Source: JAVBUP01 sp031555175 | GTDB lineage: Bacteria > Bacillota_I > Bacilli_A > Erysipelotrichales > Coprobacillaceae | Assembly (NCBI GenBank): GCA_031555175.1 | Contig: JAVBUP010000053.1 | Coordinates: 1-5,989 of the forward strand | DNA length: 5,989 bases | Reading direction: 5' to 3' | Shown: positions 1-4,715 of the stretch, piece by piece | Position numbering within the stretch: position 1 is the first letter of the stretch | How the letters are laid out: every line of letters begins with the position of its first letter | Position numbers and translations under genes: made by a program | The notes under the pieces: model-generated | The model's database searches: none | Told to the model about the DNA's origin: nothing | What the model saw: the letters and a program-made list of their open reading frames with translations, nothing else

Positions 1-56
1 TCTAATAAAATATCTATCTGGGCTTTCTTTTTATCATCTATTTGTTTATAATTCAT
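1..56 (-). CDS. Start of an unidentified gene (5' partial, runs off left edge)
   Basis: An ATG at 56-54 on the minus strand is preceded by the strong SD AAAAGGAG (69-62) five bases upstream. The frame stays open for 18 codons to the window edge and reads MNYKQIDDKKKAQIDILL. This charged start with a helix ending in ILL resembles the opening of helix-turn-helix proteins, including some IS30-type transposases, but 18 residues cannot establish a family. A -10-like TATAAT lies at 93-88 with no good -35, directly after the coat-gene terminator. The product is unknown. That a gene starts here is an inference from the SD and the open frame. Confidence 0.5.
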   Translation of the reverse strand, partial: MNYKQIDDKKKAQIDILL

Positions 57-58
57 AT

Positions 59-83
59 GAGCTCCTTTTCGTCGGGTGAGCTC
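59..83 (-). promoter_or_regulatory. GAGCTC inverted repeat overlapping the SD of the left-edge gene
   Basis: GAGCTC occurs at 59-64 and 78-83, 13 bases apart. Because the hexamer is self-complementary, the two copies can pair into a 6-bp stem in RNA. On the minus strand the proximal copy shares three bases (GAG) with the SD at 69-62, so the stem could partly mask ribosome binding. On the plus strand the same stem is followed by TTTT and could look like a weak terminator. Regulation is inferred, not shown. Confidence 0.25.
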
Positions 84-95
84 TTTTATTATATC

Positions 96-123
96 AAAAA
101 AACCACACCTCTGTGGTGCGGTT
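96..123 (-). terminator. Rho-independent terminator after the coat-like gene
   Basis: Read on the minus strand, AACCGCACC (123-115) pairs with GGTGTGGTT (109-101) through 9 bp, one of them a G-U pair, closing a 5-base loop. The stem runs straight into a U tract (seven T including the last two stem bases, to 96). It lies 45 bases after the stop of the gene at 169-486 and is the best terminator of this window. Confidence 0.8.
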
Positions 124-139
124 CAATTTTGAATTAAGG

Positions 140-160
140 AATCCCTCTAATAGAGGGATT
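140..160. terminator. Second hairpin just after the coat-like gene stop
   Basis: AATCCCTC (140-147) and GAGGGATT (153-160) form a perfect 8-bp stem around a 5-base loop, 8 bases beyond the stop codon at 169-171. On the minus strand no U run follows, so alone it would be a poor terminator there and more likely a 3'-end stabiliser or the first of two tandem hairpins. On the plus strand it is followed by TTTTACTATTTT and could stop leftward-origin transcripts. Confidence 0.45.
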
Positions 161-168
161 TTACTATT

Positions 169-486
169 TTATAAGCAGCATTTCTTTTCTAGCGGCGCTT
201 GGCAGCATACTGTTTCAAACGTTTGTTTGTATACTGGGTATACCTTTGGTTGAAACACTTTGTGTTCAATACATCTAGTACAGATTGGTTGAATAACTGG
301 AACTTCAACACATGAATATGTGTTTACTATTCTTACTTGTTCAGGTAAAACGATTGGTTGTGGTTTACAGCATGGGTCAGTTGGACAAGGCATTGGCATT
401 GGTTTTGGCATTTCGCATCCGCACCCATGCTTCATATCCATGTGTTCCTTCCCTTTATCGCACCCACAAAATTGATTGTTCATCAT
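169..486 (-). CDS. Cys-rich spore coat protein, CotD-like
   Basis: The 105-residue product has 14 cysteines, in CxC (7/9, 22/24), CC (39-40, 94-95, 103-104) and CxxC (69/72) arrangements. Its N-terminal third is rich in Gly, His, Met and Pro, followed by a Val/Pro/Ile-rich segment at about 43-90. This small Cys/Pro-rich composition fits spore coat proteins of the CotD type, which are deposited on the forespore by the mother cell and crosslinked or metal-bound through cysteines. The match is by composition and general pattern, not by a diagnostic motif. The start is the first of two ATGs, 9 bases after AGGAGG (501-496). A sigma-K-type promoter lies immediately upstream and two hairpins follow, so it appears to be a single-gene late-sporulation unit. 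A metal-binding or cysteine-rich exosporium protein is the main alternative. Confidence 0.7.
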   Translation of the reverse strand: MMNNQFCGCDKGKEHMDMKHGCGCEMPKPMPMPCPTDPCCKPQPIVLPEQVRIVNTYSCVEVPVIQPICTRCIEHKVFQPKVYPVYKQTFETVCCQAPLEKKCCL

Positions 487-501
487 ATTCTCTTTCCTCC
501 T

Positions 502-532
502 TTACACAATAAGTTATGTTTATTTTGTGTAA
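502..532. repeat. 8-bp inverted repeat flanking the coat-gene -10
   Basis: TTACACAA (502-509) and its exact complement TTGTGTAA (525-532) flank the -10 element with 15 bases between the arms. No U run follows on either strand, so it is not a normal terminator. The placement suggests an operator for a dimeric regulator, or a chance palindrome in A/T-rich DNA. Confidence 0.4.
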
Positions 533-536
533 GTGT
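510..536 (-). promoter_or_regulatory. Sigma-K-like promoter of the coat-like gene
   Basis: On the minus strand CATAACTTA (518-510) matches the sigma-K -10 pattern CATAnnnTA at every fixed position. AC (536-535) lies exactly 16 bases upstream, as in the known AC-N16-CATA arrangement. Transcription would start near 505-503, leaving a leader of about 17-19 bases that just includes the SD at 501-496. The pattern is short and A/T-rich DNA gives chance matches, but its position ahead of a coat-like gene supports it. Confidence 0.6.
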
Positions 537-573
537 TAAGGACAATGGCTTATATTATTTCTGTAATAGATGA

Positions 574-1554
574 TTATTCTTCAATTATTCTCTTATTTGC
601 TTTTGCAAATGCTGATATCACATCTACTACTGTAATAATTACAAATATTAAGACAACTACTTGAGAGAACTGACCCCATTTTATATCTATTGATCGCCCA
701 ATCAATTCTTCTAATGAAGTTATGATTGCTGGGTTAAAAATATTACCAAATACGAGAATAAATACAGTTGTAGCATTAGATATTACTTTTACAAATGCAT
801 TTATTGCTGCTACAATATTTGTCCATCTGCCAACTACTAGTTTTACTATAGACAAAGCTAACTCTAATAGATATAACGCAATTATAAACGGTATAAACTT
901 TACTAAATTATCGGCTATAAATAATGGTACATTACTAATCTTATCACTACTTACTCGTATAAACATTAATATGTTTGGTTGTACAATAATTATAGTAGTA
1001 AATATTAAACTAAAGACCATCTCTACAACTGTTTCGGCAATAGAAATACGATTCCCTTTCTTCTTAGCAGGAACATCTGTTAACTGCTCCAATTTGAATA
1101 CTTCATTTTTATTCACTTTTCCTATGAAATAGAATACTAGTGTCACCCATGTGAATGCAGCATATAACGATGTAACTGTTGATCCAACTGCATCTGAGGC
1201 AGTTGCCTTATATAATTCCAGTAAGTCTTTTTCTCCCATAGAGAATATATTATTCATGATTGCTATAATTGGTACAACTATTCCAACTATCATTAACACT
1301 ATCTTTAAAACATTTAAATAATCATAAAGATATTCTGAAGCTATGAATGGTTTTCTACTAGGCATATAAGACACTGCTAGTTTTCTAGGATCTCCCAATT
1401 CTAATATTACTTTCTCTATGTTCTCTTTACTATAATCATCACACAACATATCTTCAATATTTGCTCTTAACTCTTTCTCTACTTCTACTCTATCCTTAAC
1501 AGGTAGCCTTTTTATAACATTATATACATATTTATCAATTAACTTATTTTGCAT
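574..1554 (-). CDS. HAAS-domain integral membrane protein (PadR partner)
   Basis: Residues 1-65 form a soluble helical domain of the HAAS/DUF1700 type: a start with repeated basic residues, then EVEKELRANIEDML (24-37) and LELGDPRKLA (51-60). This domain is typical of proteins encoded next to PadR repressors. About six hydrophobic segments follow, near residues 82-103, 125-145, 176-199, 215-240, 255-273 and 297-317. The long membrane region with a basic cytoplasmic-looking loop (about 145-171) has no catalytic motif that I recognise. The gene starts one base after the PadR stop, with its SD AGGGGG (1568-1563) inside the PadR coding end, so translation is probably coupled. The known family role is sensing or modulating PadR-controlled envelope responses; the substrate or signal here is unknown. 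No terminator is visible before the coat-gene promoter. Confidence 0.8.
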   Translation of the reverse strand: MQNKLIDKYVYNVIKRLPVKDRVEVEKELRANIEDMLCDDYSKENIEKVILELGDPRKLAVSYMPSRKPFIASEYLYDYLNVLKIVLMIVGIVVPIIAIMNNIFSMGEKDLLELYKATASDAVGSTVTSLYAAFTWVTLVFYFIGKVNKNEVFKLEQLTDVPAKKKGNRISIAETVVEMVFSLIFTTIIIVQPNILMFIRVSSDKISNVPLFIADNLVKFIPFIIALYLLELALSIVKLVVGRWTNIVAAINAFVKVISNATTVFILVFGNIFNPAIITSLEELIGRSIDIKWGQFSQVVVLIFVIITVVDVISAFAKANKRIIEE

Positions 1555-1555
1555 C

Positions 1556-1891
1556 TTATTGTCCCCCTAAAAACAAATTCATCTGCTCTTGCATTTCATA
1601 CCACTCTTTTTCTAACTCCCCTAATATATCTCGGCCATACGAATTCAACACGTAATACTTTCGAGGTCTACTCTCACTAGTATCCCACGAGCAATCCAGT
1701 ACCCCATATGATTCCATTCTTCTTAATAATGGATATAATGTATTTGCCTCAATATTCATTCCTTTATCAATCAATTTCTGTAATAAAGAATATCCATATT
1801 CTTGTTTTCGTAATTGACTAAGCACCATCATTGATAAAGTTCCTCTTTTCAACTCCACCATAAATGTATTTAATAACTCTTTGCGGTCCAT
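1556..1891 (-). CDS. PadR-family transcriptional regulator
   Basis: The 111-residue protein has the short PadR layout: LKRGTLSMMVLSQL (14-27), then the helix-turn-helix YGYSLLQKL (32-40), the recognition-helix region ANTLYPLLRRMESYGVL (49-65), and a wing SRPRKYYVLNSYGRDIL (74-90), followed by a C-terminal dimerisation helix. PadR proteins are dimeric winged-helix repressors that respond to small molecules or partner proteins. The start has SD GAGGTGA (1903-1897) with 5 bases of spacing. A consensus promoter lies just upstream with a palindrome over its -10, fitting autorepression. The gene is followed at one base by the HAAS membrane protein, the usual PadR-HAAS pairing, so the two very likely form one operon. 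Confidence 0.92.
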   Translation of the reverse strand: MDRKELLNTFMVELKRGTLSMMVLSQLRKQEYGYSLLQKLIDKGMNIEANTLYPLLRRMESYGVLDCSWDTSESRPRKYYVLNSYGRDILGELEKEWYEMQEQMNLFLGGQ

Positions 1892-1904
1892 CTTATCACC
1901 TCAG

Positions 1905-1917
1905 CAGTATTATACTG
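1905..1917. promoter_or_regulatory. Perfect palindrome over the PadR promoter -10 (candidate operator)
   Basis: CAGTATTATACTG is a perfect 6+1+6 palindrome that contains the whole -10 hexamer of the padR promoter. A repressor dimer bound here would block RNA polymerase. Binding by the adjacent PadR is inferred from position. Confidence 0.5.
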
Positions 1918-1938
1918 TATGTCACACACTATTGTCAA
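1909..1938 (-). promoter_or_regulatory. Consensus sigma-A promoter of the padR-HAAS operon
   Basis: On the minus strand TTGACA (1938-1933) and TATAAT (1914-1909) are both perfect hexamers, 18 bases apart, and the DNA upstream of the -35 is strongly A/T rich, like an UP element. The -10 ends 17 bases before the padR ATG, so the leader is very short. Such a strong promoter ahead of a repressor gene implies that it is normally held down. Confidence 0.85.
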
Positions 1939-1986
1939 TATTAAAATATAATTTGTTTTAAATCATTTTATGCTTTTTTGCTAGTA

Positions 1987-2018
1987 AATTAAAAGAAATC
2001 TAAGTATTCTTAAATTTC
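1987..2018 (-). terminator. Terminator of the macrolide phosphotransferase gene
   Basis: On the minus strand GAAATTTAAG (2018-2009) pairs with CTTAGATTTC (2004-1995), a 10-bp stem with one G-U pair and a 4-base loop. It is followed by TTTTAATT (1994-1987). It lies 16 bases after the mph stop, and about 50 bases before the padR -35, separating the two units. The stem is A/T rich, so efficiency may be modest. Confidence 0.65.
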
Positions 2019-2034
2019 CTTAAAGTTATTAAAA

Positions 2035-2940
2035 TTATCCTTCTATCTGTAATGTTTCCCTAGCCATTTCTTTATACTCCTCTAAATTAGAAATTAGAGC
2101 AAATTCTGCTACTGATATTGGATAAGCAGCTTCTAGTTCGATTATGTGTTCTTTCATTTTTGACCAGTGATATCCACCAGCTTCTTTATAAGCCTGTATT
2201 AACTTTTCCAGCCCAGATTCACCAAATGCTTTATAACAAAATACGAAATCAACTGAAATATCAGAAACCTTTGCTTCAGTCCAGTCAATTAGCCCACAAA
2301 CATTACCAGTTTCATCAATCATCGTATGTCCAGCATGGATATCACCATGCACTAAGCCAACCTGTTTTGGCCACATCTCGTCATCATTGATCCAACGCTG
2401 CCATCTTTCCCAGAGTTTATCTCCAACTCCGAATGTTTTCTTAACAGCATTCATCCTTTGCTGCATCGAACTTCTTACTTCTTCTGGCGATTGTACTACT
2501 AATCCAACCTTAGCAGCTTCATTTGTACTTAACCCATGGAGTTCAGCTAAAACTTTACCTAATGATTTATGGTAAGACAATGGGACATTATTTATATCTA
2601 TCTCCCAAATATAATTTCCTATATCATGGTCGATAGTTCCTGCTGGCTTACCATCTAATCTTTTATAAGCGATTAGTTCATCAGTATATATCATCCAGTT
2701 TGGGGCTTGGAATGATAGATTACTTTTATTAACTAAATCAAGTACAACCTTCTCTATCTTTGTTCTTGGCATTACATCATCTCTTCTAGGTACTCTTAAA
2801 ACCCATTTATCTCCATTAAGATCGTCAGCAAATACAGCTTGAAAGTCAAGTCCAGATTCATTGACCTGGATTGTCTCATTTCTTAGATGCAAGCCATTCT
2901 CTGCAGCTAATTCCACTATTTCTTCTATGCTTTTACTCAT
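2035..2940 (-). CDS. mph: Macrolide 2'-phosphotransferase, Mph(B)/Mph(C)-like
   Basis: The enzyme transfers phosphate from a nucleoside triphosphate (GTP in characterised Mph enzymes) to the 2'-OH of the macrolide desosamine, inactivating the drug in the cytoplasm. Numbered from the ATG at 2940 (301 residues), it shows NESGLDF (27-33), the nucleotide-binding strand WVLRVPRR (46-53), the catalytic loop HGDIHAGHTMID (198-209) and LIDWTEA (217-223). D200, D209, D219 and D231 fall at the positions I recall as essential in Mph(B). I prefer this start to the in-frame ATG at 2955 because GGAG (2953-2950) lies 9 bases upstream, the length matches Mph(B)/Mph(C) of about 300 residues, and the other ATG lacks an SD. 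The frame is intact. Its own promoter and terminator make it monocistronic. By eye the gene is somewhat richer in G+C than its neighbours, which hints at transfer but was not computed. Substrate range is unknown. Confidence 0.93.
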   Translation of the reverse strand: MSKSIEEIVELAAENGLHLRNETIQVNESGLDFQAVFADDLNGDKWVLRVPRRDDVMPRTKIEKVVLDLVNKSNLSFQAPNWMIYTDELIAYKRLDGKPAGTIDHDIGNYIWEIDINNVPLSYHKSLGKVLAELHGLSTNEAAKVGLVVQSPEEVRSSMQQRMNAVKKTFGVGDKLWERWQRWINDDEMWPKQVGLVHGDIHAGHTMIDETGNVCGLIDWTEAKVSDISVDFVFCYKAFGESGLEKLIQAYKEAGGYHWSKMKEHIIELEAAYPISVAEFALISNLEEYKEMARETLQIEG

Positions 2941-2984
2941 TGTCTCACACTCCATATCAACAATTTAATACGTATATTACCTTA

Positions 2985-3013
2985 ATTTTATCATTTCTAC
3001 ATAAAAATGACTA
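2985..3013 (-). promoter_or_regulatory. Candidate sigma-A promoter of mph
   Basis: On the minus strand TAGTCA (3013-3008) and TAAAAT (2990-2985) are separated by 17 bases, matching 4 of 6 and 5 of 6 consensus bases. The predicted leader is about 40 bases. No leader peptide or attenuator hairpin of the erm type is visible between it and the ATG, so inducible translation attenuation looks unlikely. Confidence 0.4.
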
Positions 3014-3132
3014 TAACCAAAATCTAAAATTTTCTTAGTGCTCTAAAAAATATCCAAGAGCATCAAAATCTAGGTAGATTAGTTCTATTTACTTAACGCT
3101 AAGAAATATTAACAGCTAGAGAATATAAAGAT

Positions 3133-3156
3133 AAATGAGCTACTATGAGCTCATTT
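3133..3156. terminator. Terminator after the lipoprotein gene, probably bidirectional
   Basis: AAATGAGCT (3133-3141) and AGCTCATTT (3148-3156) form a perfect 9-bp stem with a 6-base loop, 13 bases after the lipoprotein stop. On the minus strand it is followed by the interrupted U tract TATCTTTAT; on the plus strand by TTTTTAC counting the last stem bases. It would serve the minus-strand lipoprotein gene. The rest of 3014-3132 holds only A/T-rich DNA and short repeats. Confidence 0.6.
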
Positions 3157-3169
3157 TTACTTGAATATA

Positions 3170-3865
3170 TTATTTTACAACTACTTTTAAAATTTTAAAT
3201 TGTGGTATTTTATCCAGTTCTTCTTCATAGTCACCAACTACATAATTTGGGTACCAATAATCCTCTTTATCATCTTCTGAAGCAAAATATCTTACATCAT
3301 ACTCCCCAGGTTTAGAAGTGTCTACTTTATCCATCACATATACTTTACTAATATCAAATTTCCCGTGGCATGCATCATATACATTTTCAATTTGGCTAAG
3401 GAAGTCAATATTAGCCCCACGTTCAACTTCAATTCTATCTTGCTTTAATGTAATCTGTGGCTCAACATTATCGACAATATTAATAATCTGTATTTTTTCT
3501 TGATAGCTATCTCCACTTGCTACTCTATACACCAAATAAGCTCTTCCGTCTTTCAGTTGCCCTAGTTGAGTCTGAAGAACCTCAATATCAGCTGTAAACT
3601 CTGGTAGTTTATTATTCTTAATTGTAGTGATTGGCAATAGCATATAACTAATCTCGCCTTTGTAAGACTTTATATTTTCTTGGCTTAAGGGGTTAAATAG
3701 GTTCCTAGTTACAGCATTACCATCATATAATGGGGTACCAGAAAATCCGCACTCTAATGTGATTTCAGTTCTAGCTAAGTCTATTTCTAAATCCAATTGT
3801 TGTTTAGAACAGCCAGACAATATTATGAACAATGAAATAAATATGATAATTTTTCTACTCATCAT
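3170..3865 (-). CDS. Lipoprotein with tandem Ig-like (Big_3/DUF5011-type) repeats, unknown role
   Basis: The N-terminus is a lipoprotein signal: MMSRK, a hydrophobic core and the lipobox LSGC with the lipidated cysteine at residue 19, so the mature 213-residue protein should be anchored on the outer face of the membrane. Residues 132-197 read like a bacterial Ig-like domain: DNVEPQITL, then IEVERG (145-150), VYDACHGKFD (162-171) and VDTSKPGEYDVRY (181-193). Residues about 24-131 look like a more diverged first copy (EITLECG at 34-40 to AYLVYRVASGD at 109-119), ending in the linker IINIVD. The C-terminal tail is acidic and aromatic (198-218). Either of two adjacent ATGs may be used, with SD AGGA (3876-3873) inside the upstream gene. 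It begins one base after that gene's stop, so the two are coupled and probably act together. Function is unknown; adhesion or binding the partner secreted protein are guesses. Confidence 0.7.
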   Translation of the reverse strand: MMSRKIIIFISLFIILSGCSKQQLDLEIDLARTEITLECGFSGTPLYDGNAVTRNLFNPLSQENIKSYKGEISYMLLPITTIKNNKLPEFTADIEVLQTQLGQLKDGRAYLVYRVASGDSYQEKIQIINIVDNVEPQITLKQDRIEVERGANIDFLSQIENVYDACHGKFDISKVYVMDKVDTSKPGEYDVRYFASEDDKEDYWYPNYVVGDYEEELDKIPQFKILKVVVK

Positions 3866-3866
3866 A

Positions 3867-4376
3867 TTACATTCCTAGAGGTATTAGCGCTAGTGACCAA
3901 CCTTTATAAACCTTTGATGTCTTATTTCGTGATAAAGTGCATGATTCATTTCCTACATATGAGAGATAATCATATGTGAAAACATCATAAAGATAGAAAT
4001 GTCCTAACTCCAAAAAAATTAGACTATCATACGGATAAGGATTAGTAAAACTATCAGACTCTGACTGAGAAATGGAATATGAAATTTGATAATCCAATCC
4101 TATTGCACCTTTTAAAAATGAAAAACTAAGGCTATTAGAAACACTAGAATCAGTACCCGCAGTAAGCGTTTTTGTTGCTCCTGGCGCGACAAACTTACCA
4201 GTTCTGACCTTTAGTTCCGCCACGTTACTCTGAGTCTTAACAACATTGACAGCAGCTGATCCACTGCACCAGAAAAGTTCAACTCTTTGTGGTTGTACCT
4301 CGATTGCATTGACATCAGGCACTACATAAACTGTAAATATCGACATAATCAAAATCAATTTAAGCAATTTTTTCAT
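3867..4376 (-). CDS. Small secreted beta-rich protein, unknown function
   Basis: The 169-residue product has a Sec signal peptide (MKKLLKLILIMSIF, hydrophobic to about residue 20) with likely cleavage after VNA at 24. The mature 145 residues contain only two cysteines (C37, C146), which could form one disulfide. Residues 67-112 are rich in Ser/Thr with alternating polar and hydrophobic positions, the pattern of long amphipathic beta strands. A Tyr/Phe/Leu-rich stretch (114-140) and a short C-terminal strand ending IPLGM follow. I recognise no family. The start has SD AAAGGA (4390-4385) at 8 bases. The gene leads the unit with the lipoprotein gene one base downstream. Amphipathic strands of this sort occur in pore-forming toxins and in structural secreted proteins, so a toxin or surface-protein role is possible but unproven. 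Confidence 0.6.
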   Translation of the reverse strand: MKKLLKLILIMSIFTVYVVPDVNAIEVQPQRVELFWCSGSAAVNVVKTQSNVAELKVRTGKFVAPGATKTLTAGTDSSVSNSLSFSFLKGAIGLDYQISYSISQSESDSFTNPYPYDSLIFLELGHFYLYDVFTYDYLSYVGNESCTLSRNKTSKVYKGWSLALIPLGM

Positions 4377-4391
4377 GACTTTAGTCCTTTC

Positions 4392-4406
4392 TGAGTAATT
4401 AACTCA
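4392..4406. repeat. Inverted repeat between promoter and SD of the secreted protein gene
   Basis: TGAGT (4392-4396) and ACTCA (4402-4406) are exact complements around AATTA. It lies just downstream of the candidate -10, where an operator or small leader hairpin could act. The short arms make chance occurrence plausible. Confidence 0.3.
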
Positions 4407-4411
4407 ATCAC

Positions 4412-4440
4412 ATAATAGCATCATACAATACTATAAGCAA
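4412..4440 (-). promoter_or_regulatory. Candidate extended -10 promoter of the secreted protein/lipoprotein unit
   Basis: On the minus strand TTGCTT (4440-4435) and TATTAT (4417-4412) are 17 bases apart, and TGC directly before the -10 gives the extended -10 form TGnTATTAT. The -35 is weak (TTG only plus A/T), which is common with an extended -10. The leader would be about 30 bases. Confidence 0.5.
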
Positions 4441-4481
4441 ATCTAAGTAAGATTATTACACAATTAGCAGTTTAACTCCCA

Positions 4482-4526
4482 TTTTTGACATTTTTAAGAG
4501 TAATTATTAATTTTTTTGCCATTTTT
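4482..4526. repeat. Two 14-base direct repeats upstream of the secreted protein gene
   Basis: TTTTTGACATTTTT (4482-4495) and TTTTTGCCATTTTT (4513-4526) differ at one base and are offset by 31 bp, close to three helical turns. They lie 40-85 bp upstream of the candidate -35. This is the geometry of an activator or repressor binding two sites on one DNA face, but T runs make partial matches common here. Confidence 0.35.
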
Positions 4527-4590
4527 ACTACTTAAAATAAAATTATTAGTTCCTATTATTAACTAGACATAGTCAATTTTAGCATTTTAA

Positions 4591-4624
4591 GGTTCTACAA
4601 TATCCGTAGGGGTAAAGTAGAATC
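4591..4624. repeat. Candidate left terminal inverted repeat of the ISL3 element
   Basis: The proposed end starts GGTTCTACAATATCC. Within it GGTTCTAC (4591-4598) is answered by GTAGAATC (4617-4624), complementary at 7 of 8 positions with a G-U possible in RNA. The exact inner boundary cannot be fixed without the right end. Confidence 0.5.
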
Positions 4625-4648
4625 TTTTATTTTTAAAGAAAAAATAAA

Positions 4649-4678
4649 TAGACATAAATACGATTCCTTTTGTATGAT
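4649..4678 (+). promoter_or_regulatory. Candidate transposase promoter
   Basis: TAGACA (4649-4654) and TATGAT (4673-4678) match 5 of 6 consensus bases each, with 18 bases between, and lie inside the element upstream of the transposase. The leader would be about 30 bases. Confidence 0.5.
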
Positions 4679-4715
4679 TAGTTTGCACACAAATCTATGA
4701 AAGGAAATGATACCT

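Larger units (their letters stand above)
4377..4590. other. A/T-rich upstream region of the secreted protein unit, no gene
   Basis: No coding frame with an SD is visible on either strand. The stretch holds the candidate promoter (4412-4440), a short inverted repeat (4392-4406) and two 14-base near-identical direct repeats (4482-4526). It is cut at 4591 by the insertion sequence, so the original upstream context may be missing. With the left end of the element, the gene-free stretch runs from 4377 to 4715. Confidence 0.6.

Noticed and set aside
59..87. GAGCTC repeat plus TTTT as a plus-strand terminator
   Set aside because: Only 6 bp of stem with a 13-base loop, and no plus-strand gene is seen to the left; the SD overlap on the minus strand is the more useful reading.
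312..573. Overlapping plus-strand frames opposite and upstream of the coat-like gene
   Set aside because: No SD at either start; they are antisense to a gene with AGGAGG, a promoter and a terminator.
722..1132. Plus-strand open frame of 136 codons opposite the HAAS gene
   Set aside because: It is antisense to a well-supported membrane protein gene, has no SD and its product resembles no family; it arises from the composition of the hydrophobic gene.
2118..2575. Two plus-strand frames opposite mph
   Set aside because: Shadows of the phosphotransferase gene, lacking SD and recognisable sequence.
2941..2955. Upstream in-frame ATG for mph (five extra residues)
   Set aside because: No SD precedes it, while GGAG at 2953-2950 is well placed for the ATG at 2940, which also gives the family's numbering of the catalytic aspartates.
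3018..3072. Repeated CAAAATCTA (3018-3026 and 3064-3072) and a possible TGCTCT/AGAGCA stem
   Set aside because: Nine-base A/T-rich repeats and a 6-bp stem with a 12-base loop are expected by chance here; no associated function visible.
3318..3503. Plus-strand frame opposite the lipoprotein gene
   Set aside because: Antisense to a gene with lipobox and Ig-like pattern; no SD.
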